Shown piece after piece: positions 17,301 to 26,011 of a stretch of 38,330 bases of DNA. How positions within the stretch are numbered: position 1 is the stretch's first letter; every line of letters starts with the position of its first letter. Position numbers and translations under genes: made by a program. Source of the DNA: a virus; the IMG/VR virus record IMGVR_UViG_3300029448_000127, positions 1 through 38,330 of that record; one strand, given 5' to 3'. The notes beneath the pieces were generated by a model that searched no databases, was not told the origin of the DNA, and saw only the letters and a list, made by a program, of their open reading frames with translations.

Positions 17301-18738
17301 CTTTTTAAGTCAAATTTTTGGCGAAGACACCATTGCTGGTAGATTATTTGGTGGAGAAAACCCTATTGATTTAACAACAGAAGTTGTCGGTAACACTGTT
17401 GGAAATATTGCAGATACTGCAGCAAATGCTGCTGAAGCTTTTATTCCGGGTATTAGTACCAGTGATGGTAATGCTAACAATCCTGTATTTGATGATAAAA
17501 CAACTGATCCTGTAACTGGACTACCGGGATCTCCGGGTGCGACTGAGCCAATCCTTTCTAACCCTCTCCCAGCCCCTGAAGATGGTTCAGGTGATACTGG
17601 ACTTGGACCAATAACTGACACTAATCCGGGAGTTGTGCCAATAACACCAATTGACCCAAATGCTAAAATAGAAGATACAGGAACACCACCAATTATGACA
17701 ACACCGACAGAAGAAGGCGCACCATATGATATAGCCTATGAAACAGCTAGACTTTTACTAGGAGCAGATGCTGCTGAAGCATTTAGAGGAAGAGGTATAG
17801 CAAACGAAGACTTTTTTAATTTAATAAATCAGTATCAATCTGATGTACTTGGATTTGAGTTTGATACAGCAGCAGAGCTTAACACAAAAGAACAAGATTT
17901 AATTAACCGACTTCGTGGAGTACAAAGAGGTTCAGATTTAAGTCTGCTTGATGAATACGGACAAGATTTTGCAAATCAAGTTAGAGGATTAGATCCTACG
18001 GCAGTTAGCATGCTAGGACAACAAGAAGAACTAGCAAACAGATTGTACAGTGAGGCTGCTGGTGAGCTATCCCCAGAACGTAAAGCTCGTGCTCAAGAAA
18101 GAGCATTTGAAGTATATGCAGCACAAGGACGTGAAAGAGATCCATCTTTTGCCGTTGAATCTTTATTCCAAGATGAAGCTATGCGTCAGTCTCTAGAATC
18201 TAGAGCACAATCTGCTGGCATAAATACATTTAATCAATCAAGAGCATTAACTGGTGATATTCCAAGCATGCTATTAGGCACAGGATCTTCTCCTTATGGA
18301 ACTGGTATTGGCACTGTAACTCCTATCCTTGGTATGGGTGATGTGTTACAAGCTGGTCAATCGTCTTACAATCAACAACAAGACTATTCTGCTGCGTTAG
18401 CTGATAGAGAACGAGTGGTTCAAGACTTGGCACAAGCAAGAGCTGAAGGAGATGTAAGCAGGGTAGAAAGCGCACAAAATAAATTAAACGAAATTAATTC
18501 TTATCTTAAATTAGCTAAATCAGTACCAACCATAATACAAGGTGCAGCAGATTTTGTAGGAGGTGTACCAAGTTATTTTGATGATATTAGTACAGGTCTT
18601 GGCAACCTTGGAACTAATGTAATGGATTTAGGTAGGCGTGTTGTTGGTGGAGGTGGCACAACAACTCCATATCGTCCGGGAACTGCTGATTTATCTAATG
18701 TTCGTAACTATGATGACCTTATAGGGAGGTATACTTAA
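14356..18738 (+). CDS. Giant internal virion/ejection-type protein with tandem repeats
   Basis: The protein has 1460 aa, translationally coupled to the sulfotransferase. Residues about 388-446 are a tandem repeat of six residues (TTVDTD/TTVGTD), and about 578-596 are GDGFG repeats. The region 620-1000 is helical with many Asn, Gln and Leu. Residues about 1120-1460 contain long helices (SPERKARAQERAFEVYAAQG, LANRLYSEAAGELS), as in podovirus internal core proteins. It is the first of three consecutive giant genes at the end of the structural operon, the classic position of DNA-ejection proteins that leave the particle and build a channel into the cell. No transglycosylase motif was found. The name reflects position and size. 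Confidence 0.55.
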   Translation: MYQIDEDDPNANDYNSGIYNTGGYDPINDIYILPMQYASSGPDYDAYLYDNFFDFSGFGGIADLNQAIANEYVGLGPINVESPRDVSSSSPTYMSGGTTTITPTGYGTPMGRRANQNPNLAESLLSSIPNVPANVRKMAQAVNYFGPPVDQQIYSAIYSAMTNSGIYVTNMQQISGDSIPIQDYYSYFQSQAGATLVDRLFPDSPELQSVFKRAFAEAADQAYTGSNTDEFAGPEVIFAREGYDFSKGTSTSYNLLTLDEANELASGGSGQGQSFTFVTPDGMVGFVDKYGVSHISARPATEGATGYQEPDGYRIQSYDDPASFIIQNGRKVYFYEANEFAGNEPTPNDVRVLGQDLDGNDIVNPNYVDPNAPEAVELGSTDTGIIGGTDTTVGTDTTVDTDTTVGTDTTVDTDTTVDTDTTVDTDTTVDTDTTVNTDTNVNTDTDFNTLDLLNDKQKDLIANNGFTDNGDGSISNPRGGLARYTYNSAGEIIDTLGDPLSEAQISLIRDAGFVNNYDGTVSTEGVNRTSDDGYMSYGPGGITEEIYQFNNVRVTASGGDDGFGDGDLGALTGNEGFEGGDGFGGDGFGGDGFGGDINENGNTFINVDSGALDAGANIAAIGSMYSPDPEKLLQIAKRFEQNMTEPARQLQETVAQTISRLASPGEYNQMDSRDAAMDRLANQMLGANLTPLQHITILKNIAEGITDTELINLPNVGFLINNLYDQVVPLDIRNSLDLIIPDVMSDFFLGPKGGFTDYLAQNFDLSEVLFQNSALINAIQLGVVPTEQQIDQNIDYAKEFFGPDYDLIFSGVDRSFFGPEFGAISQAELNQPDQGVGGFIQRIYDNIGDVVSRITPDALKRLGATADNIGEVIDNKLEDYALAVNRYTGGVVPTTVLNALGASTGLPVGTLINMLTGAFMPQSPQELADAIYRNTGRGFGDVRYSDLSAYGGDAEIPLFSEQQYRDAMFDIEDQDARVGFGNFLSQIFGEDTIAGRLFGGENPIDLTTEVVGNTVGNIADTAANAAEAFIPGISTSDGNANNPVFDDKTTDPVTGLPGSPGATEPILSNPLPAPEDGSGDTGLGPITDTNPGVVPITPIDPNAKIEDTGTPPIMTTPTEEGAPYDIAYETARLLLGADAAEAFRGRGIANEDFFNLINQYQSDVLGFEFDTAAELNTKEQDLINRLRGVQRGSDLSLLDEYGQDFANQVRGLDPTAVSMLGQQEELANRLYSEAAGELSPERKARAQERAFEVYAAQGRERDPSFAVESLFQDEAMRQSLESRAQSAGINTFNQSRALTGDIPSMLLGTGSSPYGTGIGTVTPILGMGDVLQAGQSSYNQQQDYSAALADRERVVQDLAQARAEGDVSRVESAQNKLNEINSYLKLAKSVPTIIQGAADFVGGVPSYFDDISTGLGNLGTNVMDLGRRVVGGGGTTTPYRPGTADLSNVRNYDDLIGRYT
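15517..15692 (+). repeat. 18-bp tandem repeat (Thr/Asp/Val-rich)
   Basis: About nine and a half units of an 18-base repeat of the type ACTGATACTACTGTAGAC code for TDTTVD/TDTTVG. The copies differ by a few bases (GGC/GAC, AAT at the right end), so the tract is partly diverged and likely length-variable by slippage without loss of frame. Confidence 0.85.
16089..16143 (+). repeat. 15-bp tandem repeat coding Gly-Asp-Gly-Phe-Gly
   Basis: About three and a half copies of GGTGATGGTTTCGGW form a glycine-rich flexible linker in the giant internal protein. Confidence 0.75.
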
Positions 18739-18750
18739 ATTTAAAATATT

Positions 18751-20730
18751 ATGGCAAGAATACAATCAGGACCTACAATGGGTTTCGAGGGCGTGCAAAA
18801 CGTCAATTACGATAATATGCTTACAGCTACCATGTTTGGTGAGCAAGCTAAGTTAAATGCATCTAATCAAAAAAATGCTAGAATAAGGCAAGCGTTAGCT
18901 GATGCTGAAGCAGAAAGAAACTTGTCGTCTCAGAACCAAGCAAAATTTTCTGCGTTACTTAATAATAATCCTGATGTTTTGGCATCAATGGACGAAGCCC
19001 CAGAATCCGTTAGAAAGGCTTTTGAGAAGGCTATGAATGGTAAAGCTAGCGCTAGTGACAATGCGGTCGTTCTAGCCTATGCACAAGCGTCCTCAGAGGA
19101 AATTCAAGCAGAGAATACAAGGGCGATACAAGATCTGCAATTACAAGCAGCTCAAAGACAAAATTCACCAGAAGCTATAGCAGCAGAAAAACGACTACAA
19201 GGTCTTAATGAAAAACTTTTACAATCTCAGATTGATGCTTCAGATGCATTGGCTACTGAAAGGGGAGCATCAGCGGCTGTTAATTATTTAGATGCTGAAA
19301 CTGATGCAAACGCAGCTGCTGCAGAGACAGCAGGAAGGTTAAATTTTGCTGCTGCTGTTAATAACGCTCCTCCTCCTGCAGGATTAGGTGAAGTTATAAG
19401 TACAGCACCACAACAAAGTACAGCACCACAACCACGAGGCGATAGGAACATTCCTATTGATATGAGTTATAGTAATGCTATGGAAGGATCTCCAGTTGAT
19501 CCTACTGCTTTACAAGTACAAGCTGCTACACCTGCTCCAGTAAATCCAAATGATCCTTATGTTATTAATGAATCTGGTGATAGAGTACCTTTTTCACAAA
19601 CTGGTCAACCTTTAACTGGAGTTGATGGAGAAGTTGTAAAAATACGGCAAGAAATAGAAAACCAAGCTGTTCCTGAAAATATAGCTAATATTGGTGCAAA
19701 TTCTGCAATTGAGTTACAAAAAGCAAAAAATAATTATGTAAATAAAAATTATCAAGCTCAAGCTTTTAACGCAGATGGAACTAGAAAACAAACTGTTTCA
19801 GAATTTGTATCAAGAGCACAAGCTACATCAAATGAAAAATTAAGCGATATTGTAAGCACCGCTGAATTGCTTGAAAAGACAGGAAGTTTATACGCAGGTC
19901 CATCCACAAAAGATGCAGCAGAAAGAGGTAACGAATTTGATGAAGGTTATGAAAAAATGCGTAACAGCACAGAGAAGTTGTTTAATGAAGTTAAAAACTT
20001 AACTGCAAATGCAGAAGCACTATACAAGCAAATTTCATACGGAACAGTAGGTTTCTTAGGACAAGCACAAACTTTTGGACCATCTTTAGATTTTGTTGTA
20101 GGTGAAAGATCAGCAGAAGAAGTTAAAGTGTTAGTAGAAAGCTTAAGAGGTGCAGGTGTCATGCAAGCTATTGAAGAAGCAAAGAAACAATCGGACACCG
20201 GGGCTACTGGTTTAGGTCAAGTGTCTATACCAGAGTTTGAAACCTTAAGAGCTTTAAAATCACAAATAAATCAAGGTCTTAAAGGAGACGCTCTAAGAAG
20301 GCAAACTGCTAAATTTATTTACTTGCAGCAAAAAGGTGCTATTAGAATGTATAACAGCATGGTAAAACAATATGGCAAAAACACTGCGCTATCTGTAGCA
20401 GGTGTGAGTGAAAGAACTCTTGGAAGTTTTGTTGATGATATTTTATATTACGAAAGAAATGAAGACTATGGAAAAGAGTGGGTCGCTAAGCATGGATCTA
20501 CCCTTCCAGTTGGTTTTGAAAATGCTGCCTTACCTGCTGATGACGTACAAGCAAGAGATGATCGTCTTGATGCAAGAGCAGAAGATAATGCAAAAGCAAA
20601 ATCTCTTAGAGACATGGAAGCAAGTATAGGAGGAGGAGCAGTAAGCAATTTCTTTAATCAAATTTCAGGTAATGCTGAGCTTCTTGCTCCTACAATGAGT
20701 AAGTATTATTCTAATATAGATATACAGTAA
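18751..20730 (+). CDS. Internal virion protein (second large core protein)
   Basis: The protein has 659 aa. Long, Ala/Gln/Glu-rich helical stretches dominate (AKLNASNQKNARIRQALADAEAERN; shown here only as a sign of helix-forming composition). A proline-rich spacer lies near residues 200-270, and more helices with KQTVSEFVSRAQ and ALRRQTAKFIYLQQK follow. No enzymatic motif was seen. It sits 12 nt after the first giant gene and 1 nt before the third, a typical internal core gene trio. It likely forms part of the ejected core or scaffolds it. No family name can be given from the sequence alone. Confidence 0.55.
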   Translation: MARIQSGPTMGFEGVQNVNYDNMLTATMFGEQAKLNASNQKNARIRQALADAEAERNLSSQNQAKFSALLNNNPDVLASMDEAPESVRKAFEKAMNGKASASDNAVVLAYAQASSEEIQAENTRAIQDLQLQAAQRQNSPEAIAAEKRLQGLNEKLLQSQIDASDALATERGASAAVNYLDAETDANAAAAETAGRLNFAAAVNNAPPPAGLGEVISTAPQQSTAPQPRGDRNIPIDMSYSNAMEGSPVDPTALQVQAATPAPVNPNDPYVINESGDRVPFSQTGQPLTGVDGEVVKIRQEIENQAVPENIANIGANSAIELQKAKNNYVNKNYQAQAFNADGTRKQTVSEFVSRAQATSNEKLSDIVSTAELLEKTGSLYAGPSTKDAAERGNEFDEGYEKMRNSTEKLFNEVKNLTANAEALYKQISYGTVGFLGQAQTFGPSLDFVVGERSAEEVKVLVESLRGAGVMQAIEEAKKQSDTGATGLGQVSIPEFETLRALKSQINQGLKGDALRRQTAKFIYLQQKGAIRMYNSMVKQYGKNTALSVAGVSERTLGSFVDDILYYERNEDYGKEWVAKHGSTLPVGFENAALPADDVQARDDRLDARAEDNAKAKSLRDMEASIGGGAVSNFFNQISGNAELLAPTMSKYYSNIDIQ

Positions 20731-20731
20731 A

Positions 20732-23707
20732 ATGTCATTTACTATAGTAAATCCAACTACAGGACATAAGTTCTCGTATTACTCAGATCGTGCGCCTACA
20801 GCACAAGAAACAGTAGATATAATTAATGCAGGTATACAAAAAGCTGAATACGATTTGTCTTCTGGTAAATACAAAAAAGATCGTTACGGAAGAAGTTTGG
20901 GATCTGATCAAGCTGGTTTAAAATTAGCTAAAAATACTTCTTTGCTGTTAGGAGTTCCAGAAAAAAATGTAGATGTTTTTGGTGGAGCAGCCATTCCGAC
21001 TAGGCTTGGTATAGGTTTTAGACCGGGCATAGAGGGAAAAATAGATTATTTAAGAAAGAAGTTTGGTCAAGAAAACATATCGGCTGTACCTGTAAATGGG
21101 AAGTATCGATTATTAGTACAAACTGGAGGATCTGGTAAAGACGCACAGTACAGTTTTGTAAACGAAGAAGGTTTTAGTGCTGGTGATCTTGCTCAATTTA
21201 GTGCTGGAACTGCTTTCCCTATAGTAGTAGCAACAGGAATTACAATGACAGCACCTGCATCAATACCTGCTCTTGCTACGGCAGGATGGGCATCTTCAGC
21301 AGGATTAGCATCATTGAGTGGGGCTGGTTACTTTGGTGCAGCATCAGCACAAGATGCTCTTGTTCGTGCTATGGACAATAGAGCTATAAATTTTAAAGAA
21401 ATTGGAAAACGAAGAGGAGCAGAAGCCCTTATTGGACTTTTCCCTGAAGCAGCGATTCTTCGAGGTGGACAAGTCTTAGCTAGTTTTGGGGGCAAACTAG
21501 GTGCAGACAAAGTAAGCCGAGAACTTATAAAATCTTCTGGTGCGTTAAAACAAGAGTTTGGTGCAAAATTACAGTTAGGCGCTGGCGGTCTAACTAACCG
21601 AGCAGGCATAGCACGAGATATAGCATCTACACAAAACAGCGCTGCTATGAGAACTTTAATGCAAAACAACATAGATGAGTTAGATTCAATTATACAAGCT
21701 TTAACTACCGGGCAAGGTAAACCTCTTGAACAAATATTAAATAAATCTGCTGATAATATAAGAACAAGAATAAATAATTTAAAAACAAGTGTAGGTACTT
21801 ACGATGAGGCGTTTGCAACACAAATAGAAACATTGCTACAACGCAGATTGCAACAACTTGGTGGTAAACAAAATATAGTTTTAACAAGGCGTGCTGGCGA
21901 AAAGGTACAAGATAATTTACAAAAAAGATATATAACTATAAGAAATAAAAAACGTGGACTATATGATGAGGCTACAAAATTAGCTGATGATGCAAACATT
22001 GTTTACGATGTAGATAGCGTTCTAAATGTCTTACGAAGAGTTATAAGGGATGCAGGGTCTGAAATATCTAATATAGATACAGATGTTATGAAAACATTTT
22101 TATCTTCTGTTGGTAAGATTGGAGTAGAAGACGAAGCTGCTGTAAATCTGTTAAAAGGAACTGGAGCGTTAAGAAAAGATTATGTATCAAAAACTGGCTT
22201 TGGTTCTAGAAAACTTTTAGAAACTTTAACCTACAGACAACTTGATGATTTTATTAAAAGGTATGCTGAAAAAGCAGACTTTACAGCCGTAGGTGGCAAG
22301 AATTATGAAAGCTCTGACTTTGCTAAATTCATGCGTAAAGAACTAGTAAGATTAAGAGACAAAAAATTGTTTAAGAACAAAAAACCTATAAATGCTGTAG
22401 GAGAGAAAGTACAAGAAGCTAATAAATATTACAGAGATGAGTACCTATCTTTTTCAAGAGCCGATGTAGCACCTTTAATTAAGCCAGACTTTGGCGGTGG
22501 ATACGGAGCTGTTGGAGATCAAGCATATACTGCAATAGGTGGAGAAGCTGCTATAAAATCTATATTACAAAGTGGCAAGTCTGTAGATGATGTCATAGCT
22601 AGATTTCCAAAAGTAGGAGATCCCAAAAAAGGACTTTTGTCTCAAGATGAAGTTAGACAACTTCTCAGACAGCAGTATATGGCGCAGATTGGTCTTAATG
22701 GTACAGTAAAGCTAGGAAAAGGCATAAAACTTGGTTACATTAATGCAGACATTATACAGTCTTTATATGGTGGATCACCAGCATTAGTAACTAAAAAAGT
22801 AACTGCGTTAAAAAGTTTAGAAAACTTTGCATCTATGACAGGTAAAGAAATTTTAGATACAATCGATGATAAAGCATTTAGGGGAATCGTTAACGCTGGC
22901 ACACCTACTGAAATAAACAATGCTATTCGTGCTGGCAAAAATGCTATACGTCAATCTAATCTGCTAGAAGAACAGGTAAGCAACAAACTATTTAAGGGTA
23001 TATTAGACGGAACTAAGATAGGAGATATGTCTGTTACAGATGCTATGGAGGCGATTGGATCATTATTAAATAAAAATTCTAATGAAATAAAAGCATTTGT
23101 TAAGGTTGTGCAAGAAACCAGTGGAGAGTCTGGCATGTCTACAATACAAAACAGGGTAACTCAAGAAATATTTGAGATGGCTAGACCCAAAGGTGGCAAA
23201 TTTGCTTTCTCAAGAAAAGGCAACGAGTTGTTTGATCCTGATATAATGCTACAAAAATTAAAAGATCCAAAGATTCTTGGTGTTATAAACGAAGTGCTAG
23301 GAAAAGAATGGGCTGTAAACATGAGGCAAATCTCAAATGTATTAAAGTACAGCCAAGCTAAAGCTAGCACTGGCGTACCTATAAGACCAGTTGTAGGCAC
23401 AGGTACAATAACTGCAGTAGCAGGAGACTTTTTCCCATCAGTAGGCAGGTTTGTCTACGGCAAGATGGCATCGACCCCCGGTCTTAAAAGAATACTTAGT
23501 CGTAAGACTCCAGAAGAAACTGCTATGGCGTTTAGTGAGATGCTAACTAGCTTATTGCTTACTACAAATGGATTAAAATCTTTGATAGTGTACGCTAAAG
23601 ATGATCCAGAAATGTCAGCTTTTTTACAAGAAGAGTTAGCTAACTTGAGTAAAATGACTGCACCACAAGGTCAAACTGCACCGCAACCCCCGGTGCCACC
23701 TAATTAG
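20732..23707 (+). CDS. Large internal virion/DNA-ejection protein with hydrophobic segment
   Basis: The protein has 991 aa. Residues about 162-206 are strongly hydrophobic and small-residue rich (FPIVVATGITMTAPASIPAL, then GWASSAGLASLSGAGYFGAA), suited to membrane insertion. The rest is mainly helical, with many Lys/Arg/Asp residues, and ends in a Pro/Gln-rich tail (APQGQTAPQPPVPPN). Ejection proteins of T7-like phages combine a large helical body with a membrane-crossing part, and it is the last gene of the structural operon, so that role is the best guess. No lytic transglycosylase motif was found. Transcription ends in the short convergent gap that follows. Confidence 0.6.
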   Translation: MSFTIVNPTTGHKFSYYSDRAPTAQETVDIINAGIQKAEYDLSSGKYKKDRYGRSLGSDQAGLKLAKNTSLLLGVPEKNVDVFGGAAIPTRLGIGFRPGIEGKIDYLRKKFGQENISAVPVNGKYRLLVQTGGSGKDAQYSFVNEEGFSAGDLAQFSAGTAFPIVVATGITMTAPASIPALATAGWASSAGLASLSGAGYFGAASAQDALVRAMDNRAINFKEIGKRRGAEALIGLFPEAAILRGGQVLASFGGKLGADKVSRELIKSSGALKQEFGAKLQLGAGGLTNRAGIARDIASTQNSAAMRTLMQNNIDELDSIIQALTTGQGKPLEQILNKSADNIRTRINNLKTSVGTYDEAFATQIETLLQRRLQQLGGKQNIVLTRRAGEKVQDNLQKRYITIRNKKRGLYDEATKLADDANIVYDVDSVLNVLRRVIRDAGSEISNIDTDVMKTFLSSVGKIGVEDEAAVNLLKGTGALRKDYVSKTGFGSRKLLETLTYRQLDDFIKRYAEKADFTAVGGKNYESSDFAKFMRKELVRLRDKKLFKNKKPINAVGEKVQEANKYYRDEYLSFSRADVAPLIKPDFGGGYGAVGDQAYTAIGGEAAIKSILQSGKSVDDVIARFPKVGDPKKGLLSQDEVRQLLRQQYMAQIGLNGTVKLGKGIKLGYINADIIQSLYGGSPALVTKKVTALKSLENFASMTGKEILDTIDDKAFRGIVNAGTPTEINNAIRAGKNAIRQSNLLEEQVSNKLFKGILDGTKIGDMSVTDAMEAIGSLLNKNSNEIKAFVKVVQETSGESGMSTIQNRVTQEIFEMARPKGGKFAFSRKGNELFDPDIMLQKLKDPKILGVINEVLGKEWAVNMRQISNVLKYSQAKASTGVPIRPVVGTGTITAVAGDFFPSVGRFVYGKMASTPGLKRILSRKTPEETAMAFSEMLTSLLLTTNGLKSLIVYAKDDPEMSAFLQEELANLSKMTAPQGQTAPQPPVPPN

Positions 23708-23711
23708 AAAA

Positions 23712-23777
23712 TAGGGAGATCAAAAACGTAGGAACAATAAAACTACGATGGGGGCGTTACCGCTTGCCCTCTCCCTA
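23712..23777. terminator. Three-way-junction-like inverted repeat between convergent operons
   Basis: An outer 8-bp stem TAGGGAGA (23712-23719) / TCTCCCTA (23770-23777) encloses two hairpins: CGTAG (23727-23731) / CTACG (23743-23747), and GGGCG (23752-23756) / TGCCC (23765-23769, one G-U pair). It fills the 74-nt gap between the two converging operons. It likely acts as a bidirectional stop or 3'-end stabiliser. There is no clean U-run on the + side; on the - side five U follow the inner CGTAG hairpin. Confidence 0.5.
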
Positions 23778-23781
23778 AGAT

Positions 23782-25128
23782 CTAAAAAATTCTGCCTACT
23801 GAATTGTCAAATATAAATTTGTCAACAGTATCTCTTTCGCCTTCTCTATTCTTTACTAAACTATACGATAAATCTATATAGGGCTTACCAGATTTGTCAA
23901 GTTTTCTGCTTCTTTCCATATCGTAGTTAGAGTACCACATCATTAGAATAATGTCTGCATCGTTTTCTATGTCACCTGAATCTTTTAGGTCATAAACAGA
24001 TAACTTACCTCTTTTAGCACCCTCCCGGTTGACTTGTGCTAGCAGTATAACAGCAATATTTAACTCCATAGCCATTTGTTTTATGCTATGACTGACTTCT
24101 GCTATGCCGTCATTCTTAGACATTCTTGAATCCCAAGGCACTAATTGCAAATAATCTATTACGACCATGGATATATTAAACTTTCTTTTTAAGTTTCTGC
24201 ATTTAGCTCTCAGGTCTGACATATTTCTAACGTGGTTATAGACGTATATAGGTGAATCTCTAACCTTTTCTGTAGCTTCTATAATAGGTTTAAATGCTGC
24301 GTCTTTGTCCGTGCTATTATTAGCTTCCTCAAGATTGCAGCACGATGATATTTGTACCATACGTTTAAAAATTTGTTCAGAAGGCATTTCTAAAGAAAAT
24401 ACTACCACACCCTTTTTGTCCCTTATAGCTAATCTCAATGCTATGTTTAGGGCTAATTGTGACTTACCGCATGATGTAGGCGCTGATATTACCATTACCT
24501 CTCCATTGCCTATGCCACCTTCTGGTAGCTTGCTATCGAGATGTGGTATACCAGTAGGTATTCTTACTGGTTTGTATTCACCATCTCTCATTGATTTAAC
24601 TTGATCTATAAATTTAGACCCTACGTTACCGAGTGATACATCCTCGTCTATAAAACCATCTATCTTGGCTATCTCTGACTCGATGTAGGCTTTTGCTTCA
24701 TCTGCATCAGCACCAGAGTCTATACGCTCTACAACAAGCTTAGAGCTTCTTACAATCCTTCTAGCATTGCTACGCTCCCTTACTATCTTAGCAGCCGTCA
24801 AAGACTGCACAGCGGTCTCACAGCTGTTTGCAATAACATATATATATGCCATGCCTCCTACCTCATCTAATAAATCTTTTTTACGAAGTATTTCGTGTAA
24901 ATTTAATTCATTTATATCTTCACCCTTATTAGCTATCTCCTTCATGCAGGTAAATATTATCTGATTGGGCTTATAATAAAAATCAGATTCTACAACTACT
25001 TGTATTATGTCGTCATACGCTTTATTAGCTTGTTCAGCATCAGCTAATAAACATGATCCTAATGCTATTTTTTCAGCATCTAAATTAGCATGTATTTCAA
25101 TCGCTTTTTCTTTGGGTAGATTTTCCAT
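23782..25128 (-). CDS. dnaB: DnaB-like replicative helicase
   Basis: The protein has 448 aa. The N-terminal domain starts with an ALGSCLLAD segment (22-30) as in DnaB N-domains. The C-terminal RecA-like motor begins with TGIPHLDSKLPEGG. The Walker A loop is APTSCGKSQ (216-224), FSLEM (244-248) holds the catalytic Glu247, Walker B is VVIDYLQL (322-329), and LLAQVNR (362-368) gives the sensor Gln. It unwinds DNA 5'-3' at the fork as a hexamer. The Walker A loop reads SCGKS, a tolerated variant. No primase domain or separate primase was found, so the host primase may be used. It is the last gene of the early operon; its start lies 32 nt inside the exonuclease gene. Confidence 0.93.
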   Translation of the reverse strand: MENLPKEKAIEIHANLDAEKIALGSCLLADAEQANKAYDDIIQVVVESDFYYKPNQIIFTCMKEIANKGEDINELNLHEILRKKDLLDEVGGMAYIYVIANSCETAVQSLTAAKIVRERSNARRIVRSSKLVVERIDSGADADEAKAYIESEIAKIDGFIDEDVSLGNVGSKFIDQVKSMRDGEYKPVRIPTGIPHLDSKLPEGGIGNGEVMVISAPTSCGKSQLALNIALRLAIRDKKGVVVFSLEMPSEQIFKRMVQISSCCNLEEANNSTDKDAAFKPIIEATEKVRDSPIYVYNHVRNMSDLRAKCRNLKRKFNISMVVIDYLQLVPWDSRMSKNDGIAEVSHSIKQMAMELNIAVILLAQVNREGAKRGKLSVYDLKDSGDIENDADIILMMWYSNYDMERSRKLDKSGKPYIDLSYSLVKNREGERDTVDKFIFDNSVGRIF

Positions 25129-25912
25129 TTGTTTCTTTTTTTATTTGATTATTTTTTTTCTCTTTTTCGTTCATTATATGCTCTGCATATTTTTTGTTTT
25201 CTGTCTGATTAATATAATAAACGTGACCGCACTCATTGCACCGCATACGTTGTCTTTTTACCCCGGAAGCACCTACTCGTATACCATCCCTATGTACATG
25301 GTCGCTACCACAAGCAGGGCATGTCCAAGCGTCACGACCCTCTACTACACCAACATGTGTTTTCATCTTTGTGTAGTTTGCTATGTACTCGTATACCTCT
25401 TGTAATATAGTTACGTCCCTCTTACAGTATTTTAACATGTCATCCATAGCCTTCTCTTTGCCATCCATGACACCTTCCCATAAACCAAAGCTAGTATCAA
25501 TCTTTCCGTATCCTAATAAAAACTTTGCTATGTAGTCTAAGCGATGAGAGTTAAGCTCAAACTTAGATCTTGATAATTTTAATGTATCTACAGTAGTTAC
25601 ATCTTTAGGCACTCCCAAGTTATGCTTTAAGCATCTCCCCCGGAACCATTTCATGTCAAACCTATCTCCATTATGTGCTACCATCTCATCAGCTTGCTCC
25701 ATAACTTCCATAAATTCTTTACACAAATTTTTATCACATCCGTTATCCCATTGTAAGGTATGTACCTTTTTCTTCTTTTCCCACTTATAGCATATGCAAA
25801 TTATAGCACGCTCTGTTTTTATATTAACGTGATTAATATTGATTTTGTAACCAATCCTCCAAGTATAACAAAGGTTCGGACTTGTTTCTATATCCCAAAA
25901 TAATCTATTCAT
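25097..25912 (-). CDS. DEDDy 3'-5' exonuclease with C-terminal zinc ribbon
   Basis: The protein has 271 aa. The ribonuclease H-like exonuclease part has WDIETSP (Asp7, Glu9), AHNGDRFDMKWF (Asp86) and YCKRDV (Tyr162, Asp166), the three Exo motifs of DEDDy nucleases such as the proofreading domain of family B polymerases. Residues 198-228 add a four-Cys zinc ribbon (CPAC, then CNEC) of the type seen in transposase N-termini and RNA-polymerase factors. A basic tail follows. The likely job is 3'-end trimming in replication or recombination; with no DNA polymerase gene nearby it may assist a host enzyme. The fusion with a zinc ribbon should bring it to DNA. Upstream lies a 13-bp RNA hairpin. Confidence 0.85.
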   Translation of the reverse strand: MNRLFWDIETSPNLCYTWRIGYKININHVNIKTERAIICICYKWEKKKKVHTLQWDNGCDKNLCKEFMEVMEQADEMVAHNGDRFDMKWFRGRCLKHNLGVPKDVTTVDTLKLSRSKFELNSHRLDYIAKFLLGYGKIDTSFGLWEGVMDGKEKAMDDMLKYCKRDVTILQEVYEYIANYTKMKTHVGVVEGRDAWTCPACGSDHVHRDGIRVGASGVKRQRMRCNECGHVYYINQTENKKYAEHIMNEKEKKNNQIKKETNGKSTQRKSD

Positions 25913-25928
25913 AATATGTAAAGTGTTG

Positions 25929-25963
25929 CCTCCCCTTGCTTACCCTATAAAAGCAAGGAGAGG
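25929..25963 (-). promoter_or_regulatory. 13-bp RNA hairpin upstream of the exonuclease gene
   Basis: CCTCCCCTTGCTT (25929-25941) and AAGCAAGGAGAGG (25951-25963) pair over 13 bp with a 9-nt loop. The one mismatch (C-A on + RNA) is a G-U pair on - RNA, so the hairpin is complete only in the early transcript. It ends 16 nt before the exonuclease ATG, and its 3' arm contains GGGGAGG. There is no U-run. A processing, stability or translation-control element is likely. The rest of the ~100-nt gap shows no gene. Confidence 0.6.
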
Positions 25964-26011
25964 ACTTTTACCGAGGAGCTTTCGCTACACTCATGCCGTC
26001 CATTAGAAATC

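Noticed and set aside
23713-23776. tRNA-like cloverleaf in the convergent gap
   Set aside because: A 7-8 bp outer stem and two 5-bp hairpins are present, but there is no D-arm, the would-be anticodon loop has 11 bases, the T-loop lacks the TTCRA pattern, and the whole is about 64 bases. It is better described as a three-way-junction RNA or terminator.
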